Shown here one piece after another: positions 54,288 through 60,607 of a stretch of DNA of 60,607 nucleotides. The translations under genes and the position numbers were made by a program. The stretch covers positions 1-60,607 of the forward strand of contig JAFQQM010000026.1 in the NCBI GenBank assembly GCA_017410585.1. The letters run 5' to 3'. The notes under the pieces are model-generated. The model saw only the letters and a list, made by a program, of their open reading frames with translations, made no database searches and was not told the origin of the DNA. The stretch is from Clostridia bacterium (lineage in GTDB: Bacteria; Bacillota; Clostridia; Oscillospirales; Acutalibacteraceae). Each line of letters starts with the position of its first letter. Positions within the stretch are counted from its first letter, which is position 1.

Positions 54288-54989
54288 ATGAATATTTACG
54301 GTGCCGGTTCTTTGGAGGATATCCGCAAGTGTACGGAACTGGGCGTTAAGGGCATCTTGACCAACCCGCAGGGTTTTGATCAGTATTATGAGGGGAAGAT
54401 GACCCTTACCGAGATCACCCAAGCGATCTTGGATGCCAGCGGCGATCTGCCGGTGTTTATCCAGATCCACGGCGAGGATGCCGATGCGATCGTTGAACGC
54501 GCGCACGAATTGCGCAAACTGTCCGACCGTGTTAATATGAAGATCATCGGCGATGAGAAAGGTTTTACCGCGATTCGCCGTCTGCAGCAGGAGGGCATCA
54601 ACTGCATCGCCACCTGCGTGTTCTCGGTGTCACAGGCGGCCATCGCCGCCATGGTGGGTGCCTACGGTATCTGCCCGTTTGTCTCCCGTGCCAAAGAGAT
54701 CGGCATCGATCCCTTTGCGGTGCTGTCCCGCATCAAACGTTGCTACGATGAGATGGACAATCCGCCGATCATCTTCGCGGTCAGCCTCAAGGGTATCGGC
54801 GATATTGAGGATTCCTTTGCGGCCGGTGCTAACACCATCGCGTTGCGTTATCCGTTGCTTCGTCAGATGATGGGTCACGTGTTGACCTCCAAGGCGGAGG
54901 CATTGTTTGCCAAGAACTGGGCAAGAGTCAAGGGCGAGGACGTCTCCTATATGGCGGACAAGATCAAGATGGAGGGCATTGCCGAATAA
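54288..54989 (+). CDS. Transaldolase/fructose-6-phosphate aldolase-like protein
   Basis: A 233-residue TalC/FSA-type TIM-barrel class I aldolase. The Schiff-base Lys is Lys85 in NMKIIGDEKG, the same number as in E. coli FsaA. The later TCVFSVSQAAIAAMVGAYGICPFVSR block is the family signature. The length (~220-235) fits FSA, not full transaldolase. AAAGAGGG lies upstream of ATG 54288. It likely splits or joins a phosphorylated ketose from the upstream PfkB kinase. The true acceptor is unknown. Confidence 0.9.
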   Translation: MNIYGAGSLEDIRKCTELGVKGILTNPQGFDQYYEGKMTLTEITQAILDASGDLPVFIQIHGEDADAIVERAHELRKLSDRVNMKIIGDEKGFTAIRRLQQEGINCIATCVFSVSQAAIAAMVGAYGICPFVSRAKEIGIDPFAVLSRIKRCYDEMDNPPIIFAVSLKGIGDIEDSFAAGANTIALRYPLLRQMMGHVLTSKAEALFAKNWARVKGEDVSYMADKIKMEGIAE

Positions 54990-54990
54990 T

Positions 54991-55926
54991 ATGAACAAGA
55001 TCAATGCGGGTGTTTACCCGACAATGATTACGCCGTTTACCGCCTCGGGAGAGGTGGATTACGAAACGGCGGCCAAACTGACCGAATGGTACATTGACAA
55101 GGGTTGCCACGGTATTTTTGCCATTTGTCAATCCAGCGAGATGTTTTTCCTTTCGTTGGAGGAAAAGAGTCGCTTGGCGCGCACCATTATCCAAACGGCA
55201 CACGCCAAAGATCCCGCCGTCAGTATCGTTTGTTCCGGCCACACGTCCGATGATCTGGGGGCGCAGGTGGAGGAATTGACCGCTATGCAGGAAGCCGGCG
55301 CGGATGCGGTGGTGTGGGTCAGTAACCGTCTGGATCAGCAGCAGGAGGGGGACACTGTTTGGCTGAAAAATGCCGAGACGTTGCTCGGCCGCTTGCCTGC
55401 CGAAATGACCCTCGGTATCTACGAATGTCCCGTGCCGTACAAGCGTCTGCTGACGCCGGAAATTTTGGAATGGTGCAAGCAGACCGAGCGTTTTGCGTTT
55501 ATTAAAGATACCTGTTGCCATCCCGAACTGTTGGTGGAGCGTCTGCAACAACTCGACGGTTCGTCGGTGGGGCTGTTTAACGCCAATGCGCAGACGTTGT
55601 TGCATACGCTGAAAAACGGCGCCGCCGGCTTCTCCGGCATTATGGCGAATTTCTATCCCGAACTATTTGTGTGGTTGTACGAAAACCGGCAATCTCAACC
55701 GGAAAAGGCCGAACGTCTGCAACAATTGATCACCGTCTGTGAATACGCGACCATCGGTTGCTATCCGGTCAGCGCCAAGTACGCACAACAGGTTCGGGGC
55801 GTACCGATGGAGACCTACACCCGTTCGGTAGATCCTGCCAAACTGGGCAGTTATCAAAAATTCGTGGTCGACCGTACACTGGAACTGACCGAATACGCTA
55901 TGCACGAACTGGGAATCAAGGAGTGA
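54991..55926 (+). CDS. DapA-family aldolase/lyase (DHDPS/N-acetylneuraminate lyase superfamily)
   Basis: A 311-residue class I pyruvate aldolase fold. The Schiff-base Lys is Lys172 in FAFIKDTCC, the catalytic Tyr is Tyr144 in GIYECPVPY, and the GxTGE-type substrate loop is replaced by CQSSE (Ser48-Ser49). This differs from both housekeeping DapA and classical NanA, so a catabolic enzyme for a 2-keto-3-deoxy or ulosonic acid is likelier than lysine synthesis. It starts two bases after the preceding stop with a poor ribosome site, indicating coupled translation. A sialidase-fold gene follows. Confidence 0.9.
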   Translation: MNKINAGVYPTMITPFTASGEVDYETAAKLTEWYIDKGCHGIFAICQSSEMFFLSLEEKSRLARTIIQTAHAKDPAVSIVCSGHTSDDLGAQVEELTAMQEAGADAVVWVSNRLDQQQEGDTVWLKNAETLLGRLPAEMTLGIYECPVPYKRLLTPEILEWCKQTERFAFIKDTCCHPELLVERLQQLDGSSVGLFNANAQTLLHTLKNGAAGFSGIMANFYPELFVWLYENRQSQPEKAERLQQLITVCEYATIGCYPVSAKYAQQVRGVPMETYTRSVDPAKLGSYQKFVVDRTLELTEYAMHELGIKE

Positions 55927-55932
55927 TCTGGA

Positions 55933-57279
55933 ATGTTTGGTTATAACAAAATGAGTTATCAGCCATACTACCCCATTGACCGCGCGGCAGAAGGTCTGCG
56001 CCCCTATATCTGCCGGTTGGCCCCGCAAGGTGGCGAATTGGAAGTCGAATGGTTTGACAAAGGCGCACCCGATGCGGCCCATACGCTGTATTATGCCGAA
56101 CGCGGGGGTGAGGAATGGAAGACCGTCCCGCTGTTTGATCGTTGTGTCAAACTGACCGGTTTTCCCGAAGACCATCGCGAATATCAGTTGTACATTGCCC
56201 GCGAAGACGGCACGCGCAGTAATCTTCGCCTGTGGCGCACCGGTGCGGTGGCGGGTCGGGTCATCAACTATCTTCATCCGGAAGACCCGCAATATGCGTT
56301 TGTGGGTCAGTTCTTGGCCAGCCCGTCGATCGTCCGCTTGGACGACGGTGCGTTGCTTGCCTCGATGGACGTATTCCATAAGGACGGTCCGCGTAATCTG
56401 TCGCTGCTGTTCCGATCGGATGATGACGGTGCCAACTGGCGCTACGCGACCGATCTGTTCCCCTGCTTCTGGGGGACGCTCTTTACCCATCGCGGCGTGC
56501 TTTATCTCTTGAATGTTTCCAATAAATATGGTAACATACAAATTGCCTGTTCAACGGACGGCGGCATCAACTGGAGTGCCCCATCGGTGCTGATGCACGG
56601 TTCTTGTGTTCCCAATCGCAAAGGGTTCCACCGCGCACCGATGCCGGTCATCTCGTACGAGGGACGGCTGTGGGTATCGATGGATTTCGGCGGTTGGGAA
56701 AGCCACGCCTTTGATGCCATTTTGATGTCCATTGACTGGGATGCCGACCCGATGGTGGCGGAAAACTGGGTGTTTACCCAGCCGACCCCGCACGATAAGC
56801 GTTGGAAAAACGCCGGTGAACGTGCGTACGGCGGTATCGAAGGCAACGCGGTGGTGGCTCCCGACGGACGGGTGGCGACCATGCTTCGGTATAACGAAAG
56901 TCCCACCGCGCTGATGTTTAAAAACGATATGACCGATCCTCACGCGCCGCTGACCTTTTGGCAGGTGGCGCCTTTCCCGATGGGGCATACCAAATTTGAG
57001 GTGCGCCGCCATTCCGACGGTACTTACTATGCCGCCGGCAACACCTATCCGGCGCGCAACTGCCTGTCGCTGTATCGGTCGTCCGATCTGGAAAACTGGG
57101 AATTGGTCGAGCATATCGTCAACCGCCGCGACGCCTCCGAGAAGGAGGTCGGCTATCAGTATCCGGCATTTCTCTTTAACGGAGAGCAGGAGATCTTGTT
57201 GCTCAGCCGTACGGCCGATAACTATGCCGATACCTTCCACAACAGCAACTACGTTACCTTTCACCGTATTCCGCTTTAA
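55933..57279 (+). CDS. Sialidase-fold (BNR/Asp-box) protein, cytosolic
   Basis: A 448-residue protein with no signal peptide. The first ~105 residues form a beta-sandwich, and the rest is a propeller with Asp boxes SDDDGANW and STDGGINW. Many His/Arg/Asp residues line the blade loops (RAPMPVISYEGRLWVSMDFGG, FEVRRHSDGTYY). Sialidases and several lyases and hydrolases share the fold, and I do not see the full Arg triad clearly enough to call GH33. AAGGAG precedes ATG 55933. Being next to a pyruvate-aldolase-family gene, it may release or modify an ulosonic-acid-like sugar. Confidence 0.82.
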   Translation: MFGYNKMSYQPYYPIDRAAEGLRPYICRLAPQGGELEVEWFDKGAPDAAHTLYYAERGGEEWKTVPLFDRCVKLTGFPEDHREYQLYIAREDGTRSNLRLWRTGAVAGRVINYLHPEDPQYAFVGQFLASPSIVRLDDGALLASMDVFHKDGPRNLSLLFRSDDDGANWRYATDLFPCFWGTLFTHRGVLYLLNVSNKYGNIQIACSTDGGINWSAPSVLMHGSCVPNRKGFHRAPMPVISYEGRLWVSMDFGGWESHAFDAILMSIDWDADPMVAENWVFTQPTPHDKRWKNAGERAYGGIEGNAVVAPDGRVATMLRYNESPTALMFKNDMTDPHAPLTFWQVAPFPMGHTKFEVRRHSDGTYYAAGNTYPARNCLSLYRSSDLENWELVEHIVNRRDASEKEVGYQYPAFLFNGEQEILLLSRTADNYADTFHNSNYVTFHRIPL

Positions 57280-57297
57280 GGAAAGAGAGGCTTTTTT

Positions 57298-58179
57298 ATG
57301 TTTTTGAATTTCGGTTCTCTGAACTTGGATTTTGTCTATTCGGTCACCCACAGCGTTCGCGCCGGTGAGACGTTGGCATCCACCGACCGCGCCTGCTTTG
57401 CCGGTGGCAAAGGCTTGAATCAATCGCTGGCGCTGGCTCGCGCCGGCGGCGTGGTGGCGCATGCCGGTTGCGTTGGTGAGGACGGCGGGATGTTGCGTCA
57501 ACTGCTGGAAGAGAGCGGGGTCAACACCGAAACCTTACTGACGGTGGATGGTCCGACCGGTCACGCGATCATTCAGTTGGACCAAAACGGTCAAAACAGC
57601 ATTCTTTTGTTTGGCGGTGCGAACCACCGCGTCACGCCGGCGCAGATCGACAAGACGCTGGCGGCTTACGGTGAGGGGGACAGCCTCATCATTCAAAATG
57701 AGATCAGCCATATTCCGTATTTGATGACCGCCGCCGCTGCCCGCGGTATGCGCGTTATCTGGAATCCGAGTCCGTTTGCGGAGGAATTGAAAAGTTGGCC
57801 ACTGTCAGCGGTCTCTTGCTTTGTGGTCAACGAGATCGAAGGCGAAGCGCTGACCGGCCGATCCGATCCGGAGGCCATCCTCGATGAAATGCGCGCCCGC
57901 TATCCTCACGCCGCCACGTTGCTTACCCTCGGCAGCAGAGGCAGTTGTTATGATGATGGCACGCAACGTGTGTACGCCGAATGTGTCGAGGTGCCGGTGG
58001 TGGATACCACCGCCGCAGGCGATACTTTCCTCGGTTACTTCTTCGCCCATCTCGACAGCCACGGCGCACAGAAGGCGTTGCAGATCGCTTCAACTGCGGC
58101 CGGTATGGCCGTATCGGTCAAGGGCGCGGCCAACTCCATTCCGCTGGCTAAGGACGTTTACGCCTTTATGGAAAAATAA
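57298..58179 (+). CDS. Ribokinase-like PfkB kinase
   Basis: A 293-residue kinase with the ribokinase signature FAGGKGLNQSLALARAGG near the N-terminus and DTTAAGDTFLGYF near the C-terminus. It is closer to ribokinase than the kinase at 52146. It may phosphorylate ribose from the nucleoside hydrolase product or another pentose. GAAAGAGAGG lies upstream of ATG 57298. It is the last gene of the rightward operon. Confidence 0.92.
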   Translation: MFLNFGSLNLDFVYSVTHSVRAGETLASTDRACFAGGKGLNQSLALARAGGVVAHAGCVGEDGGMLRQLLEESGVNTETLLTVDGPTGHAIIQLDQNGQNSILLFGGANHRVTPAQIDKTLAAYGEGDSLIIQNEISHIPYLMTAAAARGMRVIWNPSPFAEELKSWPLSAVSCFVVNEIEGEALTGRSDPEAILDEMRARYPHAATLLTLGSRGSCYDDGTQRVYAECVEVPVVDTTAAGDTFLGYFFAHLDSHGAQKALQIASTAAGMAVSVKGAANSIPLAKDVYAFMEK

Positions 58180-58184
58180 GCAAA

Positions 58185-58220
58185 AAGATCCCCGAAGCAA
58201 CCGCTTCGGGGATCTTGGTT
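58185..58220. terminator. Bidirectional terminator at the end of the carbohydrate operon
   Basis: Perfect 14-bp stem AAGATCCCCGAAGC / GCTTCGGGGATCTT between the ribokinase-like gene and the convergent sugar transferase. Confidence 0.93.
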
Positions 58221-58225
58221 TTCTG

Positions 58226-58888
58226 TCAGATATAGGCGCGGGTGTTGAGAATAAACTGGGCAGAGGTGGGGCGGTTGGTGTCGGTATGGCCTTCCACCAC
58301 GTCCTCTGACGAAAGGACGTATTTGACCGTCTTAAACAGAATGCCGATATCCATTTTCCAACTGGCATGGCGGGCATAATACCCGTCCATCAGCGATTTT
58401 TTGGGGGCTTTGAGATTGTCTCGGCCGTTGATCTGTGCCCAACCGGTCAGACCGGGACGCACCGCTTCGGCACCGTGCAGTTTGCGCAGATAGATGAGTT
58501 CCACCTCTTCGGGAATGATGGGGCGGGGACCGACGATGGACATATCACCGATCAGAATATTCCAAAGTTGCGGCAATTCGTCTAAACTGGTCTTCCGCAG
58601 GAAACTGCCCACCGGCGTGATATAACGGGTCGCTTCCAAGTCACAGGTGGCAACGTTGGCGGGGGCTTTGGTACTCATCGTGCGGTACTTGAAACACTTA
58701 AACTCTTTCCCGTCTTTGCCGATGCGTGTCTGGATAAACAGCGGCGTGGCCTTGGTATCGATCGCCGAGATCAGCGCTAAAATAAGCAACAGCGGAAACA
58801 GCACGATCAGCGCTACCGCCGCTAACGTGGCATCCACTGCGCGCTTGGTGATCAAGTACCCCTTGGACGGCCCTTTTTTACTCGTCAA
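58226..58888 (-). CDS. Monotopic sugar-1-phosphate transferase (PglC/WcaJ C-terminal type)
   Basis: A 220-residue initiating phosphoglycosyl transferase that joins a sugar-1-phosphate from a UDP-sugar to undecaprenyl phosphate. One re-entrant hydrophobic helix (~13-40) is followed by FKYRTMS, the catalytic-dyad block [23 protein letters not shown] and [14 protein letters not shown]. It is the short PglC-like form without the extra helices of WcaJ. The start is TTG 58888, eight bases after AAAGGAGG, and the ATG 23 codons upstream would start before the -10. It stands alone with no glycosyltransferases inside the window. Confidence 0.93.
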   Translation of the reverse strand: MTSKKGPSKGYLITKRAVDATLAAVALIVLFPLLLILALISAIDTKATPLFIQTRIGKDGKEFKCFKYRTMSTKAPANVATCDLEATRYITPVGSFLRKTSLDELPQLWNILIGDMSIVGPRPIIPEEVELIYLRKLHGAEAVRPGLTGWAQINGRDNLKAPKKSLMDGYYARHASWKMDIGILFKTVKYVLSSEDVVEGHTDTNRPTSAQFILNTRAYI

Positions 58889-58921
58889 AAGCCACGCCTC
58901 CTTTCCTGTATAATTATCACC

Positions 58922-58950
58922 ATTATACGCTAAAACTATCCAAATTGCAA
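58922..58950 (-). promoter_or_regulatory. Promoter of the sugar transferase
   Basis: On the minus strand TTGCAA, 17-bp spacer, TATAAT. Confidence 0.8.
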
Positions 58951-58999
58951 GTAACACTTTTGTAATGGCGGCGGTCGTTCTGCCGCAAATTGTCGGGTT

Positions 59000-59028
59000 T
59001 TGACAAATTCATATTTATATGTTATAAT
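59000..59028 (+). promoter_or_regulatory. Consensus promoter of the HprK-like/CDP-alcohol transferase operon
   Basis: TTGACA at 59000-59005, 17-bp spacer, TATAAT at 59023-59028, 31 bases before the ATG. Confidence 0.92.
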
Positions 59029-59059
59029 AAACGTAATTGTGAGAGGGGAGGCGGACGGA

Positions 59060-59767
59060 ATGCCGGATTATCGTATTGCGGGTCTTTCTGTCCGTATGAC
59101 CTGTGAGGGGTTGACCGCCCGTCAGGCGGAGGCGTATCGCGCCTCCTTTGCGGGTGAGCCGGCCATCACGGTGGAGGTATCGGATAAAGCGGTGGCCTAC
59201 GAGCGGACGCAACATCCCGAACTGGACGAAGACGGCTGGCGTTATCTGTTGACCGGCGGTAGTTTTGCCCGTCAACTGATCGCATACGACGGCTTCGTGC
59301 TGCACGCTTCGGCGGTGGTAGTGGATGGTTATGCCTATCTGTTTTCCGCCCCGTCGGGCGGCGGAAAGACCACCCATACCGAGTTGTGGCTCTCTCACTT
59401 CCCGCAGGCGTACATCTTAAACGACGATAAGCCGGCGCTCCGCGTGGACGCGGACGGGCGCTGGTGGGCGTGGGGAACACCGTGGAGTGGCACGTCGCCG
59501 CTCAACCGCAACGAAGCGGTTCGGTTAGCGGGCATTTGTTTTTTGGAAAAAGGCTACGAAAACCGTATTGCCCTTGCCGACGATGCGACCGCTTCGGTCA
59601 AATTGTTTGAGCAATGTTCCAAATCCCGCAAAGCGGAGGAGATGGCGGCACTGCTTGGGTTGATTGACCGCTTGATGGCGGATATCCCGATCTATGCAAT
59701 GACCTGTACCCCTGACTCCGCCGCGGCGTTGCTTTCTTATAAGACGATGAGGAGGACCGGACAATGA
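59060..59767 (+). CDS. HPr-kinase-like P-loop kinase
   Basis: A 235-residue protein with the HprK/PEP-carboxykinase type nucleotide fold. The P-loop is SAPSGGGKTTHTELW (~98-112), and the downstream metal site is ILNDDKPAL. The N-terminal ~75 residues are small and beta-rich, unlike the regulatory N-domain of true HprK. Related short HprK-like proteins occur in peptide-modification and envelope-polymer gene sets. The substrate is unknown. GGGGAGG precedes ATG 59060, and the stop overlaps the next start by four bases. Confidence 0.85.
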   Translation: MPDYRIAGLSVRMTCEGLTARQAEAYRASFAGEPAITVEVSDKAVAYERTQHPELDEDGWRYLLTGGSFARQLIAYDGFVLHASAVVVDGYAYLFSAPSGGGKTTHTELWLSHFPQAYILNDDKPALRVDADGRWWAWGTPWSGTSPLNRNEAVRLAGICFLEKGYENRIALADDATASVKLFEQCSKSRKAEEMAALLGLIDRLMADIPIYAMTCTPDSAAALLSYKTMRRTGQ

Positions 59768-60450
59768 AAGAGGAACCGATTTCCCGTAACCGACCGATCA
59801 CCGAAGAAAAACCGGAGATCCCGTTTACCGAACGCATTCTCGGATTTTATAACTACACCGTCATTGCCACGCTGGTCGGATTGCTGATCAGTTTGATCGG
59901 CATCGGTTTTGCGGTATTTTGGCGTATTCCGGAGGTGTCGGCCTATATGTTGTTGCTCGCCGGCGGCGTTCATCTGGTGGATGGCAAAATCGCCAAGACC
60001 CGCACGTTGACGCCGGAGGAGGCGTCTTTTGGGCGGAAACTCGATCTGATATCCGACTTGACAGCGTTTGTGTTTCTGCCGCTGGCTATCGGCTTTTCCA
60101 CCGGAATGGAGACGGCGTGGTTTTGGCCGTTTATGGGTATTTACGCGTTGGCGGCTGTCATTCGCCTCAGTTTTCTGTACGTCACCGACGAGGAGCGAAA
60201 GATCTCCGGTTCCCGTCACCGCAAAGTACATATCGGCTTGCCGCTGTCCAGCATCGCGCTGATCCTGCCGGTGCTGTTGCTGTTGAAAAAGCCGTGGCCG
60301 CTCTTTTTCCCGTGGTTGCTCGGGCTGGTGATGTTGGTGCTGTCCGTCGGCTTCCTGCTTCGCTTTAAACTACCGCGCTTCGGAATTAAAGGAATGATGG
60401 TGTTTTTGGCCGTCGGTATCGTGGAACTGTTATTGCTGGCTATTTTGTGA
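59764..60450 (+). CDS. CDP-alcohol phosphotransferase-like membrane protein with degenerate motif
   Basis: A 228-residue protein with six or so hydrophobic segments and the overall pattern of the CDP-alcohol phosphatidyltransferase family (as in PssA). The signature D-x2-DG-x2-AR-x8-G-x3-D-x3-D is present only in part: HLVDGKIAK, then FGRKLDLISD. The first Asp is His and the Arg is Lys. It could still act on an unusual substrate or be non-catalytic. AGGAGG precedes the ATG, which overlaps the kinase stop (ATGA), so the two proteins are made together. Confidence 0.85.
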   Translation: MKEEPISRNRPITEEKPEIPFTERILGFYNYTVIATLVGLLISLIGIGFAVFWRIPEVSAYMLLLAGGVHLVDGKIAKTRTLTPEEASFGRKLDLISDLTAFVFLPLAIGFSTGMETAWFWPFMGIYALAAVIRLSFLYVTDEERKISGSRHRKVHIGLPLSSIALILPVLLLLKKPWPLFFPWLLGLVMLVLSVGFLLRFKLPRFGIKGMMVFLAVGIVELLLLAIL

Positions 60451-60607
60451 TGATATACCATAAGCAAACCGAACCCCGCATCGCCGCCGGTATGTCTTTT
60501 GGGCGCTTTTCCCGTTTTCTCCTTTGAAAGGCGCCAGCCTATCGGCAGTCGAAAACACGAAAATCATCCCAAAATCCATAAGACCGGCGGTGCAAAGCAG
60601 TTTTTTG
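60451..60607. other. Non-coding end of window
   Basis: I see no supported gene, promoter or clear terminator in these 157 bases. A weak imperfect GGCGC-containing inverted repeat lies around 60508-60535. Confidence 0.5.

Overview
The window is from an endospore-forming, low-GC-phylum Clostridia genome, most likely an uncultured gut member of the Oscillospiraceae/Ruminococcaceae. The reasons are sporulation genes (spoVAC, dpaA-dpaB, a GerA/SpoVAF-like protein), Firmicutes-type promoters and Shine-Dalgarno sites, surface proteins with Thr-rich linkers, and a Gram-positive polysaccharide-utilisation locus built on ABC importers. The main body is GC-rich. The first ~3 kb and about 3.6-4.5 kb are visibly AT-richer and look acquired.

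Region 1 (1-4.5 kb) is a patchwork: a membrane protein cut by the window edge, mscS, a small membrane protein, spoVAC, and an XRE repressor divergent from a zinc-ribbon membrane protein. Two extra 3'-end fragments of spoVAC lie in tandem beside the complete gene. Each pair encloses one cargo gene, and a palindromic MITE-like repeat sits in one junction. Region 2 (4.5-20.8 kb) holds galT, a membrane protein, a dpaA-dpaB-asnB operon with a sigma-K-like promoter, an inositol-phosphatase family gene, a spoVAF-like gene, a proline-rich protein coupled to pcrA, a GntR/ABC cassette with a clear operator, and a Cys-rich protein that also has a sigma-K-like promoter.

Region 3 (20.8-58.2 kb) is one large carbohydrate locus organised around a divergent control region at 26.6-26.9 kb with two TTGTATATACAA operators. 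Leftward run an AraR-like regulator fused to a GH43-like propeller, a nucleoside hydrolase, an SGNH lipoprotein, a DMT-type transporter and a YhcH-SGNH fusion. Rightward runs a ~31-kb collinear gene set: two substrate-binding proteins; two permease pairs separated by an NHL/TPR protein, a YIP1 protein and a DUF5696 protein; an intracellular GH43-like enzyme; a membrane-anchored GH43; CBM-rich surface proteins; a 49-codon ORF; a GH2 beta-galactosidase; and an intracellular module of two PfkB kinases, an iron alcohol dehydrogenase, a TalC/FSA-like aldolase, a DapA-family aldolase and a sialidase-fold protein. The simplest reading is that surface proteins bind and trim a glycan, the ABC system imports oligosaccharides, and cytosolic enzymes hydrolyse, phosphorylate and cleave the sugars. 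No importer ATPase is present in the window.

Region 4 (58.2-60.6 kb) has a monotopic sugar-phosphate transferase divergent from an HPr-kinase-like gene overlapping a CDP-alcohol phosphotransferase-like gene with a degenerate motif.

The most unusual items are the regulator-GH43 fusion with its paired operators, the YhcH-SGNH fusion, the two-permease-pair import cluster with three accessory proteins, the tandem spoVAC 3' ends, and the Cys-rich candidate spore protein.
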